Shown one piece after another: positions 47,261 to 56,280 of a stretch of DNA of 64,000 nucleotides. Source of the DNA: Streptomyces sp. JJ38 (GTDB taxonomy: Bacteria > Actinomycetota > Actinomycetes > Streptomycetales > Streptomycetaceae). Both the position numbers and the translations under genes were made by a program. Under the pieces are notes generated by a model. That model saw nothing but the letters and a program-made list of their open reading frames with translations, had not been told where the DNA came from and made no database searches. The DNA lies in contig NZ_JABLSI010000011.1 in NCBI RefSeq assembly GCF_019303475.1, forward strand, positions 34,879-98,878, given 5' to 3'. Within the stretch, counting starts at the first letter, position 1; each line of letters starts with the position of its first letter.

Positions 47261-47743
47261 TCACGCCGTCGGCATGAAGCCGAGCAGGATTCCGGCGGTC
47301 AGGACGACGTACGTCATCAACGTCACCGAGCCGGTGGCGAGGAGCGTCGCGCCCTTGGGCTGGCGTACGAGTTGGTAGGCGATGAGACCGGGCACGATGA
47401 AGCCCAGGGTCTGGTTGGAGTACATCAGCGGGAACTCGCGCGTGAGGACGATGGTGAGCCCGCCCTGGAGAACCACGCCGATCAGCACGACGGCGGCGAA
47501 CAGCCGCTTGCCGTAGAGGATCACGTACCGCTGCACCAGCAGGGTGCAGACGTAGGTGAGAACCGTGACGCCGACGACCATCGCCGCGTGCTGGAGGTCC
47601 TCGACCAGGGTCAGCGCGAGCCAGCCGGGCGTGATCATGCCGCCGGGGGAAAGGTTCGTCGTCAGGTAGCAGAGCAGCGAGAACATCAGCCCGAGCGCGA
47701 TGCCGATCGCGGCGATCTCGGGGGTGAGCACGGCGGGGATCAA
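47261..47743 (-). CDS. capC: CapC/PgsC-like membrane subunit of poly-gamma-glutamate synthase
   Basis: The 160-residue protein has about five hydrophobic segments and matches PgsC/CapC in size and in motifs such as IAIGLMFSLLCYLTTNLSPGGMITPGWLAL and FPLMYSNQTLGFIVPGLIAYQ. The start codon is TTG at 47743, overlapping the capB stop (TTGA), so translation is coupled. In Bacillus CapB and CapC form the membrane ligase-export complex. The family call is good by sequence and by position; the polymer made has not been shown. Confidence 0.85.
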   Translation of the reverse strand: MIPAVLTPEIAAIGIALGLMFSLLCYLTTNLSPGGMITPGWLALTLVEDLQHAAMVVGVTVLTYVCTLLVQRYVILYGKRLFAAVVLIGVVLQGGLTIVLTREFPLMYSNQTLGFIVPGLIAYQLVRQPKGATLLATGSVTLMTYVVLTAGILLGFMPTA

Positions 47744-49122
47744 CGGGTCTCTCCTGGACGGTAGCCCGGTTCGGGGTACGGGGCGGGTGCCGGTTCCGGC
47801 ACCCCGGGCATCGGCGGCTGCCGCTGGTATCGGGCTTCGTAGGGCCCCGAGTAGGCGGCGTACGGATCGAGGTGCGGCGGGAAGGGCGCCTGGTCCGGCT
47901 CCGCGGCCAGCGCCGAGGGGTCCGGGCCGTCGTCCGGCTCGTCGTCCGGGGGCAGGTCCGCGAGCTCCTCCAGCAGCACCTCGCCCTGTCCGTGGATGTT
48001 GCCGATGGCGACGAGGGAGGCGCGCGGGCCGAGCCGGTCGAGCAGCCCGGACATGAGATCGGCGGCCTCGCGCCGGTCACCACCGAGGTCGACGGCTCGC
48101 CCGCGCCACTCGGCCGGCATCGCGTCGAGCGCGCTCCTGGTCGGGTGGCCGATGAGGAACACGGTCTCGGGGGCGAGGTCGGGGATGATCTGCCCCATCT
48201 GGCCGTTGCGCTCGACCCGGTCCGGGCGGCAGTTGATCACCACGTGCAGCGGCCGCTCGATGGCCCCGAGGTCGAGGAGCTGGTTGATGTTCATCAGCGT
48301 CGACTCGGGGTCGTTGGCGGCGAAGACGTTCGCGAAGCGCAGCCGCTTGCCGTCGGTGGTGCGGTAGCGCTCCACCGACAGCACACCGGGGTCCGGGGGC
48401 GCGTCGTACATGCCCTGGAGTGCGGTGGCGCGCTCCACGCCGAGGAGTTCGGCGACCGTCAGCGCGATGGCCACGTTCTCCTTGAACGTGAACCAGGTGA
48501 AACCGCGCAGCTCCTCGTCGGTGACCGAGTCGGGGTCCGCGTAGACCAGCCGGCAGTCGCGGGCGGCGGCTTCCTCCTGGAGGATGGCGAAACGGTCCTT
48601 CTCCGCGGTGACGCAGATGCCGCCCTCGGGCATGGACCGGCTCAGCGAGCGGGCGACGTCGTCCAGGGTCGGGCCCATCTCGTCCAGGTGGTCCTCGCGG
48701 ACGTTGCAGAGCACGCCGATCGTCGAGCGGATCAGCTTGCTCTGGTTGATCTCCTGGAGCGCGGGCATGACCGCCATGCACTCGATCACCAGCGCGTCGG
48801 GGCGGTAGGTGGCGGCCCGGCGCACGATGCCGATCTGCTCCACGACGTTGGCGATCCCGAACTTGCGGTAGACGGGCTCCTCGGTGGCGTCGGGATGGAT
48901 GAACCGGGCCGCGGTGCCCGTCGTCTTGGCGACCGTCACCAGGTCTCCGCCCCGCAGGGCGCCGGCGCACAGCCGGGTGATGGAGCTCTTGCCGCGGATG
49001 CCGTTGACCAGGACCCGGGTGGGGATGAGATCGAGGTTGGTGTAGTGGCGGCGTTGCTCGACGACCCCGGCGACCAGCAGGGCCGCGCAGAAGAGCACCA
49101 GCACGATGTAGAGGAAGAGCAC
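47740..49122 (-). CDS. capB: CapB/PgsB-like poly-gamma-glutamate ligase
   Basis: The 460-residue protein has one N-terminal helix (FLYIVLVLFCAALLVAGVV) and a Mur-ligase-type ATP-binding loop VNGIRGKSSITRL, then ECMAVMPALQEINQ, VREDHLDEMG and NVFAANDPEST, all seen in PgsB/CapB. It activates glutamate with ATP to extend a gamma-glutamyl chain. The last ~70 residues are a Pro/Tyr/Glu-rich tail (beyond the family core) that looks disordered. GTG 49122 is six bases after the upstream stop, whose end provides the GGAAGGA ribosome site. Confidence 0.88.
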   Translation of the reverse strand: MLFLYIVLVLFCAALLVAGVVEQRRHYTNLDLIPTRVLVNGIRGKSSITRLCAGALRGGDLVTVAKTTGTAARFIHPDATEEPVYRKFGIANVVEQIGIVRRAATYRPDALVIECMAVMPALQEINQSKLIRSTIGVLCNVREDHLDEMGPTLDDVARSLSRSMPEGGICVTAEKDRFAILQEEAAARDCRLVYADPDSVTDEELRGFTWFTFKENVAIALTVAELLGVERATALQGMYDAPPDPGVLSVERYRTTDGKRLRFANVFAANDPESTLMNINQLLDLGAIERPLHVVINCRPDRVERNGQMGQIIPDLAPETVFLIGHPTRSALDAMPAEWRGRAVDLGGDRREAADLMSGLLDRLGPRASLVAIGNIHGQGEVLLEELADLPPDDEPDDGPDPSALAAEPDQAPFPPHLDPYAAYSGPYEARYQRQPPMPGVPEPAPAPYPEPGYRPGETR

Positions 49123-49128
49123 GGCTGA

Positions 49129-51444
49129 TCAGTTCCTTCCGGCCCGGACGGCTTCGCTGTCCCTGCGCTGTTCGAGCAGCCGCTGCCGGATCAGTTCGAG
49201 ACTGCGGGTCACGGCGCCCACCTCGTCGTGGTGGCGGGGGTAGAGCACGGTGCGCCGGTCGCCGTCGGCGAGCCGCTCCGCCTGGGCCGCGAGTTCGCGC
49301 AGCGGCCGGGCCACGATGATGTACAGCCAGCCGACGCAGGCGATCGTGGCGGTGAGGACGAGCATTCCCGCGAGGATCGTGCGGTTCTCCAGCTTGTACT
49401 CGGGAATGGCCAGGTGGTCGGCCTCCTGCCAGCTCACGACCGTCCAGCCCAGGTCACCGACCGCCCCTCCCCCGACGAAGGGCGCCGCCGCCGCCAGCTC
49501 GGCGCCGTCGCCGTCGCGGTAGAGCACGCCTCCGGGCCGGGGGTTCAGGCCCACCCGCTGCCCGGTGCCCACGACGAGGGTGTCGAGGCGGTCGCCGGGC
49601 AGGGAGGCGAAGGCGACGAAGCCGCCGTTACCGGCCAGCGTCCGGCGCTCGGCGTCCACCACCCGCACCTCGCCCAGCCCGGGCCGCTTGACCAGTGCGT
49701 TGAGGAAGTCGGAACGGAACTCGCCCACCACCGACGCACCCGCGCGCCCCGGCACCTCGGCGTAACCGATGACGACGGGTCTCTTGCCGTCGTCGATGAC
49801 GTCGATCGGGACGTCGGCCGGCCCGCGGCCTTCCGGATGACGCGGCTTCCCGCCGGTACGGGCCAACACCGAGCCGTCCGGCGCCAGGACGTAGAGCGAC
49901 GCGTAGCGACCGTGCTCGAACACCGTGCGTTCCAGAACGGTCGTCATGTCCTCCGGTGAGGTCTCGTCACCTATGAGCGTGGCCACGGAGGTGAGGTCGG
50001 CGTGTCCCTCGTTGAGGGACCGGCGCACCCGGTCGCTGAGCGTCTCGGTCCGCTCCCGCTGGTCGGCCACGAGCTGGTGCGGGACGACGGCCGTGGTGTC
50101 GGCCTGGTTCAGCACCAGCATGATCGGCGCCACCCAGGCGAGCAGCAGTGCGGCGCAGACGAGCAGGATGGCGCGGGTGCCGATCCGGCTCAGCGGCCCG
50201 GCCCCTCCCGCCGCCCCGGGCTGTCCGGCGTCCCGCGGGTCGAGCAACTGGTGGCGGATTCTCTCCAGGGCCGCCCCGATGCGCGCCGCCTCACCCGAGC
50301 GGGGTACGCGCACGGGCCGTTGCAGGTCTCCGCGGGCCAGCCGTCGGCTCTCCAGGAACATCCGCAGGACGGGACGCTGGACGACGCCGAGGAGCACCCC
50401 GACCGCCACGGCCCCGATCAGCAGCAACGCGGCGGCGGCCACGGCACCGGCCAGCGGCTCGGTGGTGCGGGTGGGGTCCACGCCGACCTCCACGGCGGCG
50501 ACGACCGTCAGACCGAGGCTCGACGCGAGGGTCGGCTCGCCGGGGGCGGCCGGGGCGAGGGTGGCGTATCCGGCCACGGAACGCTCCCCGCCGCGGACGT
50601 CGCCGAGCAGGCTGCCGCTCACCCCGGCGAAGCCGCCGGAGCCGGGTTCCTTGGATGTCACCGGATGCTGGCCGGCCGCTCGGTGCGCCTCCCCGGCGAA
50701 GTCGGCGAGCTGCTCGCGGCGAGCCTCGACATCCGCGCGCTGGCTCTCGCCGACCTGTTCGGGCGCCGGTATGCCGTCCTGGCTCAGCACCTCGCCCTCG
50801 GCGTCGATCACGGCGACGGCCCGGAAGTCGCCCAGGCTGACGCCCGGGACGCTCAGGGTGCTGGAGGCGATCAGGAGCTGCTGCGGCTTCCCCTCGGGCG
50901 TCAGCAGCGCGAACGTGAGCAGTCGCGTTCCACCGCCCGCGAGCCGCACCATCCTGGCCCGCGGGCCGTCCTTCCCGGCGAGCTCCGAGGCGTCGACGAC
51001 GGTCAGCGGCAGCGTCTCACCCCGGGCGGCGAGCAGTTTCCCGGAGCCGACCTCGATGATCGCCGTTCCCCGCCACTTCTGGTAGACGTTGCCGATCTTG
51101 TCCAGGACGGCGTCGGGGGAAACGGGTTCCGCGGAGGAGTTGAAGAGTCCGGCGGACCGCTTCAGGTCGGTGGCACTCTCGTCGAGGGAGGCCCGCAGTG
51201 CGATGGCACCGTCCTCGGCGAAGTGCTGCTGGGAGGTGAGCACCGCCTCGGAGAGCTTGTCCTTGGTCACCGAGCCGAGGCTCAGCGCGGTGACGGCGAC
51301 GAGTGAGAGGAGCATCACCGAGAAGACGGCGATGGGGGGCCGGATGCCACCCAGCAGCGACATGTCCGCTCTTCGGCGGACTTTGTGCCGCCGCTTCGGC
51401 CGCGAAGCGGGCACCGGAGGAACTCCTCTTCTGTTCGTGGACAT
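49129..51444 (-). CDS. Double-sensor, double-HAMP membrane protein without output domain
   Basis: The 771-residue protein has four helices: about residues 36-57 (FSVMLLSLVAVTALSLG), 308-330 (LLIGAVAVGVLLGV), 425-445 (ILLVCAALLLAWVAPIMLVL) and 690-710 (ILAGMLVLTATIACVGWLYIIVA). Each pair encloses an extracellular domain of about 250 residues resembling Cache-type sensors. A HAMP-like linker follows each (RPVLRMFLESRRLARGDLQRPV; RPLRELAAQAERLADGDRRTVLYPRHHDEVGAVTRSLELIRQRLLEQ). It ends just after the second HAMP, with no kinase, cyclase or methyl-accepting domain. It lies six bases upstream of capB, so it probably controls or forms part of the polymer machinery. Confidence 0.8.
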   Translation of the reverse strand: MSTNRRGVPPVPASRPKRRHKVRRRADMSLLGGIRPPIAVFSVMLLSLVAVTALSLGSVTKDKLSEAVLTSQQHFAEDGAIALRASLDESATDLKRSAGLFNSSAEPVSPDAVLDKIGNVYQKWRGTAIIEVGSGKLLAARGETLPLTVVDASELAGKDGPRARMVRLAGGGTRLLTFALLTPEGKPQQLLIASSTLSVPGVSLGDFRAVAVIDAEGEVLSQDGIPAPEQVGESQRADVEARREQLADFAGEAHRAAGQHPVTSKEPGSGGFAGVSGSLLGDVRGGERSVAGYATLAPAAPGEPTLASSLGLTVVAAVEVGVDPTRTTEPLAGAVAAAALLLIGAVAVGVLLGVVQRPVLRMFLESRRLARGDLQRPVRVPRSGEAARIGAALERIRHQLLDPRDAGQPGAAGGAGPLSRIGTRAILLVCAALLLAWVAPIMLVLNQADTTAVVPHQLVADQRERTETLSDRVRRSLNEGHADLTSVATLIGDETSPEDMTTVLERTVFEHGRYASLYVLAPDGSVLARTGGKPRHPEGRGPADVPIDVIDDGKRPVVIGYAEVPGRAGASVVGEFRSDFLNALVKRPGLGEVRVVDAERRTLAGNGGFVAFASLPGDRLDTLVVGTGQRVGLNPRPGGVLYRDGDGAELAAAAPFVGGGAVGDLGWTVVSWQEADHLAIPEYKLENRTILAGMLVLTATIACVGWLYIIVARPLRELAAQAERLADGDRRTVLYPRHHDEVGAVTRSLELIRQRLLEQRRDSEAVRAGRN

Positions 51445-51624
51445 GGGTCAGGGGCCGTACGGGAGAGGGGAGGCACGAGGTGCGTGGCACAACGCATCCA
51501 CCCGGGCCGAGTCATTGGACGGGCGCACCGGACGGAAAGTTGTACGCCTCAGCGATAACAGTTCGATGAAGCATCCGTCCCGCCGGTGCGACGCCGTCAG
51601 GGCGTCAGGGCGATGAGGAGGGGT

Positions 51625-52842
51625 TCACCCAGCGGGCACCTCGCGGAGAGGTGCGAGCCCGTCGTCGGCGGCGCCGCGGTTCAGCAGGGTGCCTTTGGTG
51701 CGCTCGAAGGCCAGTCGGTACCGGGCCCGCCGCACTTCGCCGAGCCCGTCCGGGTCGTCCAGCTCCCGGGCCACGTCCACCAGACGGTGATCGGTCACCC
51801 CGCCCGTCAGCTCCTGGGGCTCCCCGTCGGCGGCGTCGGTCTCCGGGGCCGGGGGGATGTCCACCAGCGTGGGGACGAAGCGTGCCTCGACATGCCACTC
51901 GCCGTCCCGCTCGGAGAACTCGAACCAGCCGATGGCGCCTTCCTCCGTCAGCCCGGTGGGCACGTCGTGACGGGCCACCTGGTTGCCCAGGCCGTAGGCG
52001 ATCCAGGTCCCGTCCACCTTCTCCATCGGCTGGACGACGTGCGCGTGGTGCCCGATGACCAGGTCGATGCCCGTCTCCTCGGCAATCCGACGCCCCAGCG
52101 CGAGCTGTCCGGCGCTGGGGTCGGGCCGGTGCTCCTGACCCCAGTGGATGCTGAGCAGCACCACGTCGGCACCCGCGTCACGGGCTCGCTCCTCCGCCCG
52201 GGCGATGGCCTCGAACGAGGTCCTGTTCGCGAGCCAGGGCTTGTCCTCGGGCAGCTCCCGGCCGTTGAACCCGTAGGCGAAGGAGAGCTGCGCCACCTTC
52301 ACCCCCTTCACGTCCATGATGAGCGGGGTGTCGGCCTCCTTCCGGCTGCGGGCGGAACCCGTGTGCTGGAGTCCCGCTTCGTCCAGGACGTCGAGGGTGC
52401 GCTCGACTCCGGCCGGACCGTGATCGAGTACGTGGTTGGAGGCCGTGGAGCAGGTGTCGTAGCCGACGCCCTTGATGCTGTCGGCCAACTGCGGCGGCAC
52501 CAGGAAGTCGGGAAAGCTCCGGAAGGGTCCCTCGGGCTCGCCGAGCACCGGTTCGAGGTGGCAGACGGCAAGGTCCGCCTTGCTGATGACCGGCTGGACA
52601 CCGGCCATGACGGCGTCGAAGTCGTAACCGTCACCGCCCTTGGCGAGGGCGTCGTCGCGGGCCTGTTCGACGAGTGGGGTGTGGATCAGGATGTCCCCCG
52701 CGGCCGCGACGGTGAACGACTTCCCGCTCGGCGCCTGCGACCCCTCGGAACCCAGCAGTCCACATCCGGCGACGAGCGAGGATGCCAGGAGTGCGGAGGC
52801 GAGAGCGGCCGTGCGCGACGAGAGGAGGGAGCGTCTATTCAC
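51625..52842 (-). CDS. capA: CapA/PgsA-like metallophosphatase-fold lipoprotein
   Basis: I start at GTG 52842 because it gives a lipoprotein signal (NRRSLLSSRTAALASALLASSLVAGC, lipobox LVAGC); 405 residues. The mature part shows the CapA fold: AAAGDILIHTPLV, CHLEPVL, ASNHVLDHGPAG, ADVVLLSIHWGQEH and IGHHAHVVQP, the metal-binding set. CapA/PgsA is needed for export or elongation of poly-gamma-glutamate. It is 180 bases upstream of the HAMP gene, on the same strand, and nearly abuts the divergent hydrolase-like gene; a longer start at GTG 52899 would overlap it. Confidence 0.85.
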   Translation of the reverse strand: MNRRSLLSSRTAALASALLASSLVAGCGLLGSEGSQAPSGKSFTVAAAGDILIHTPLVEQARDDALAKGGDGYDFDAVMAGVQPVISKADLAVCHLEPVLGEPEGPFRSFPDFLVPPQLADSIKGVGYDTCSTASNHVLDHGPAGVERTLDVLDEAGLQHTGSARSRKEADTPLIMDVKGVKVAQLSFAYGFNGRELPEDKPWLANRTSFEAIARAEERARDAGADVVLLSIHWGQEHRPDPSAGQLALGRRIAEETGIDLVIGHHAHVVQPMEKVDGTWIAYGLGNQVARHDVPTGLTEEGAIGWFEFSERDGEWHVEARFVPTLVDIPPAPETDAADGEPQELTGGVTDHRLVDVARELDDPDGLGEVRRARYRLAFERTKGTLLNRGAADDGLAPLREVPAG

Positions 52843-52856
52843 TCCGATATTGTCGT

Positions 52857-53828
52857 ATGAACATGAGTTCCCACCGCACCTCAGGGATAACGATTTCACG
52901 AACAGTCGTCGTTTCGGCGGTTATCACGGCGCTCGCGGCATTCGTGGCGTTGACCACACTGTGGCAGCCCTGGGAGGCCGACAGGGCGTCAGGTGACGAC
53001 GCCGGGCCAGCGGCGGGGGTCGACCTGCGGGACCGGGTCGCCGACCTGACGGCGGGCTTCCACGACGGCACCGGGTACCACCGGCCCTCCCGAGAACACC
53101 GGGAGACGGTCGCAGCGGGCGTCGGCCTCGTGATCGACGGAGACGTGGACGGCGCGGCGCGACGTCTGGCGGAGGTTGATTTCGTCGTACGCACCTTCAC
53201 CGACAGTGCCACCGGGCGCCGCACCGCGGAGATCGCGGACGCCGCCGGAGGCGCCGAACGGCGACGGGGCTGGGGGCGCGTGTACCTGGACCTGAGTACC
53301 CGGGCCCACTGGTCGGTACAGATCCCGCACCCCGTGGCCGATCTGGACACCGAGCTCCTCGGCGTCGACGTGCTGCGCGCGCGCCCAGGTGGCGTTCTGA
53401 TCCTGGCCGGGGCCCATCGCAGGGCGGGCGAGGACGGCGTGGCCGACGTGGCCCATCAGCGGACCTCCGTCTTCCACGCCGTCCACGAGGAGCTCGTCCG
53501 ACGCGATCTGCCGGGTGTGCAGATGCACGGCTTCGCGGACGACTCGGTACCGGGCGAGGACGTCGTCGTATCCACCGGAAGAGGCGACGCCGCACAGCCG
53601 TCCGCCCGCGGGCTCGCCGACAGGCTGGACGCGGACGGGTTCGCCGTCTGCCGCGGCTGGGCGCGGCGGTGTGTGCTGGAGGGCCGCGGCAACGTCCAGG
53701 GGCGGGCGTCGGCGGAGCGGGGCGTGCCGTTCCTCCACGTCGAACTCAGCCGAACGGTGCGCGAGGACGCCGACCGGACTCGTGCCGTGGTGGCCGCGAC
53801 CGCCGCGGTCGTGGACGACTGGCGGTAG
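52857..53828 (+). CDS. Predicted secreted hydrolase divergent from capA
   Basis: The 323-residue protein (start ATG 52857; the true start may be slightly later) has an N-terminal helix (VVVSAVITALAAFVALTTLW). The exported part contains IPHPVADLDTELLGVDVLRAR, VLILAGAHRRAG, DVAHQRTSVFHAVHEEL and GVQMHGFADDS. The spaced His, Glu and His residues look like a metal site (HPxxDxxTE ... MHGF) in a hydrolase. I do not recognise the family. Because it is divergent from capA by about 14 bases with shared AT-rich promoter DNA, a poly-gamma-glutamate hydrolase or release factor is a natural hypothesis; the sequence does not prove it. Confidence 0.65.
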   Translation: MNMSSHRTSGITISRTVVVSAVITALAAFVALTTLWQPWEADRASGDDAGPAAGVDLRDRVADLTAGFHDGTGYHRPSREHRETVAAGVGLVIDGDVDGAARRLAEVDFVVRTFTDSATGRRTAEIADAAGGAERRRGWGRVYLDLSTRAHWSVQIPHPVADLDTELLGVDVLRARPGGVLILAGAHRRAGEDGVADVAHQRTSVFHAVHEELVRRDLPGVQMHGFADDSVPGEDVVVSTGRGDAAQPSARGLADRLDADGFAVCRGWARRCVLEGRGNVQGRASAERGVPFLHVELSRTVREDADRTRAVVAATAAVVDDWR

Positions 53829-53839
53829 CGGCCCGGCCG

Positions 53840-54829
53840 TCAGACGTAGTCCTCCAGGCGGGCCAGGGCGAAGCCCTGCTCGGTGGCCGTCCTCAGCGTG
53901 CGGCGCAGCATGTCGTTCATCGTGCCGCCCCACTGCTCGGGGCCGCGGAAGTGGGTGAGGATGATGTCGCCGGGGTGGAACTCGCGGTCGAGGCGGGCCC
54001 AGTCGAAGCGCTTGGCCCAGGCCTCCTCCGCCCACAGGGGCACGGCCTCGACGCCGCAGGAGGCGGCGGCGCGCAGGGTCTCGCGGTCGTAGGCGCCGTA
54101 GGGCGGGCGGAACAGCCGCGAGGGTGCGCCGAACTCCGTCTTCAGCACCTTCTGCATGCCGCAGATCTCCTCGCGCTGCCGCTCGTAGGACAGCGTGGGC
54201 AGTTCCTTGTGGTTCAGGGTGTGGTTGTGGACGCCCGCGCCGTCGCGCTGCATGCGGCGGAAGTAGTCGTAGTCCTCGGCGGCCACGTAGTCGGAGAGGA
54301 AGGCGCTGTAGGGGATGCGTAGTTCGCGGAGCATCCGGACGAAGCGCGGGTCCTTGTGCCAGCCGTCGTCGATCGTGAGGAAGACGACCTTCTGGTCGGT
54401 GGGCACCCGGACGAAAACGGGCGGGAGCCCCGTGCCGGAGACGAGGCCGGGGGTGCTGGTGAGTTCCGGCTTCGTGGCCGGCGGCGGGGGCGGGAGCAGG
54501 GGCGGCTCGGCCAGACCCCAGCGCGTGGCCGCCGCGACGCGGCGGGTCTCCGCGCGGGCGAGTCCGTCGGCGTAGGCGGTGAGGGAGGCGGCGGCGTACT
54601 CGGCGCCGACGCGCTGGGCGGCTCCGAGTGGCAGGCCCTCGACGGCCGCGGCGAGCGGTTTGTCCAGGAGCGAGCCGCCGTCGTCGTCGGGGAGGTGTCC
54701 GATTCCGGCGACGGCGGCGCAGGAGACGGCGAGCGCGGCGAGGGCTCCGGCTCCGACGCCGCGCCGGAGATGCCGCCAGGTCCGTGGAGACTCTCGATCA
54801 TTTTGTGTTACTTGTCTGATGATCGACAT
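53840..54829 (-). CDS. Polysaccharide deacetylase (NodB family), secreted
   Basis: I start at ATG 54829 (329 residues). An N-terminal helix (GVGAGALAALAVSCAAVAG) exports it. The NodB domain starts near residue 150: TIDDGWH (metal Asp pair), NHTLNH (metal His pair), FRPPYGAYD and an ILTHF motif. It should remove N-acetyl groups from a peptidoglycan or other amino-sugar polymer. It is convergent with the hydrolase-like gene (11 bases apart) and close to the CapABC genes, so cell-surface remodelling is a likely common theme. Confidence 0.85.
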   Translation of the reverse strand: MSIIRQVTQNDRESPRTWRHLRRGVGAGALAALAVSCAAVAGIGHLPDDDGGSLLDKPLAAAVEGLPLGAAQRVGAEYAAASLTAYADGLARAETRRVAAATRWGLAEPPLLPPPPPATKPELTSTPGLVSGTGLPPVFVRVPTDQKVVFLTIDDGWHKDPRFVRMLRELRIPYSAFLSDYVAAEDYDYFRRMQRDGAGVHNHTLNHKELPTLSYERQREEICGMQKVLKTEFGAPSRLFRPPYGAYDRETLRAAASCGVEAVPLWAEEAWAKRFDWARLDREFHPGDIILTHFRGPEQWGGTMNDMLRRTLRTATEQGFALARLEDYV

Positions 54830-54892
54830 AACTCCGGATGGTGCCAACCCACCGCGCCCGAAGGGCGACGGCACTCCGGCGAGCAGGCCAGA

Positions 54893-56149
54893 ATGGGCCG
54901 GGTGGCCGTACCCGCATCACCCGACACACCGAACGACACCGGCGCAGAGGCAGAGACAGAGGCCGTCGACGCGTTCCGGGCCCTCCTGACCGAGGAGGGC
55001 GCCGAGCTGCTCCACCGGCTGCGCGACCACGACCCGGCCGACGAGCTGACGCTCGCGACCCGGCTCCGCCGCAGCCATCCGCCCGCGCTGGTCTCCGCCG
55101 CGCTCGGCCAGGCGCGGCTGCGGCAGCGGGCCGTGGCCAAGTTCGGCGCCGAGGACGCCGCGCGCATGTTCTTCACCCCGGACGGCGTCGAGCAGGCGAC
55201 CCGCTCCTCGGTGGCCGCCTACCGGGCGCGGCGGCTGGCCGGACGCGGTGTGCGGCGGCTCGCCGACCTGTGCTGCGGCATCGGTGGAGACGCCATCGAG
55301 CTGGCCCGCGCCGGGGTGGAGGTGCTGGCCGTCGACCGTTCCCCGCTGACCTGCGCCGTCATCGAGGCCAACGCGGCGGCGCTCGGACTGGCCGACCGCG
55401 TCACCGTGCGCCGGGCCGACGTCACGACGGTCGACGTCGAGGGCTACGACGCCGTGTTCGTGGACCCGGCGCGGCGCGGCGGCCGGGGCCGGGTCTTCGA
55501 CCCCGAGGCGTACTCGCCACCCCTGTCCTGGGCGCTGGAGACGGCCCGCGGGGTGCCGCACGCCGCCCTGAAGATCGCGCCGGGCGTACCGCACGAGGCG
55601 TTGCCCGAGGACGCGGAGGCGGAGTGGATCTCGGTCGCCGGTGAGGTGAAGGAGGCGGTGCTGTGGTTCGGCGAGGGCGCGGCGCCGACGCGCTTCCGGG
55701 CCACCCTCCTGCCCGGCGGGGACGGCCGGTCCAGGGAGCACTCGCTGCTCGGCGCCGGGCTGCCCGACCCGGAGCCGGGGCCCGTCGGCCGCTACCTGTA
55801 CGAGCCGGACGGAGCGGTGATCCGCGCGCACCTCGTCGCGGACGTCGCCCGGGACGTGGCCGGGCGGCTGATCAGCCCCGGGATCGCCTACGTGACGTCC
55901 GACGTCCACGCGCCGACACCGTACGCGCGGGCCTACGAGGTGACGGACGTGCTGCCGTTCAACGTGAAGCGACTGCGGGCGCTGCTGCGGGAACGGCGGG
56001 TCGGCGTCCTCACCGTCAAGAAGCGGGGCTCGGCGGTGGAGCCGGAGGAGCTGCGGCGCAAGGTGAAGCCGTCGGGTCCGCACTCGGCGACGGTGTTCCT
56101 CACCCGGGTGGCGGGGGCGCCGTCCATGCTGCTCGGCCACCCCGTGTAG
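54893..56149 (+). CDS. Class I methyltransferase with THUMP-like C-terminal domain
   Basis: The 418-residue protein has motif I LADLCCGIGGDAIELARAGVEV, an RNA/nucleotide-type motif IV replaced by DPARRGGRGR, and a C-terminal THUMP-like region (RLRALLRERRVGVLTVKKRGSAVEPEELRRKVKP). Such proteins are usually annotated as SAM-dependent methyltransferases of unknown RNA target. I use ATG 54893; the open frame reaches back to 54356 through DNA antisense to the deacetylase. Role unknown, probably RNA modification. Confidence 0.8.
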   Translation: MGRVAVPASPDTPNDTGAEAETEAVDAFRALLTEEGAELLHRLRDHDPADELTLATRLRRSHPPALVSAALGQARLRQRAVAKFGAEDAARMFFTPDGVEQATRSSVAAYRARRLAGRGVRRLADLCCGIGGDAIELARAGVEVLAVDRSPLTCAVIEANAAALGLADRVTVRRADVTTVDVEGYDAVFVDPARRGGRGRVFDPEAYSPPLSWALETARGVPHAALKIAPGVPHEALPEDAEAEWISVAGEVKEAVLWFGEGAAPTRFRATLLPGGDGRSREHSLLGAGLPDPEPGPVGRYLYEPDGAVIRAHLVADVARDVAGRLISPGIAYVTSDVHAPTPYARAYEVTDVLPFNVKRLRALLRERRVGVLTVKKRGSAVEPEELRRKVKPSGPHSATVFLTRVAGAPSMLLGHPV

Positions 56150-56280
56150 GGCCCCAGGCGGTCGCCGTCCCGGGCCGGCGCGGTCCGGCTCCCGCGCGGG
56201 CGGTCGCCCTCGTGTGGCGTTCCCGGCTCCACGGTCGGAAGGTGGAAGCGGGACATGCAAGGGCGGCGGCACAGAGTGAG

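Noticed and set aside
51551..51562. GCGATAAC as a sigma-WhiG -10 element
   Set aside because: No TAAA at the right distance, and the orientation points away from the polymer genes.
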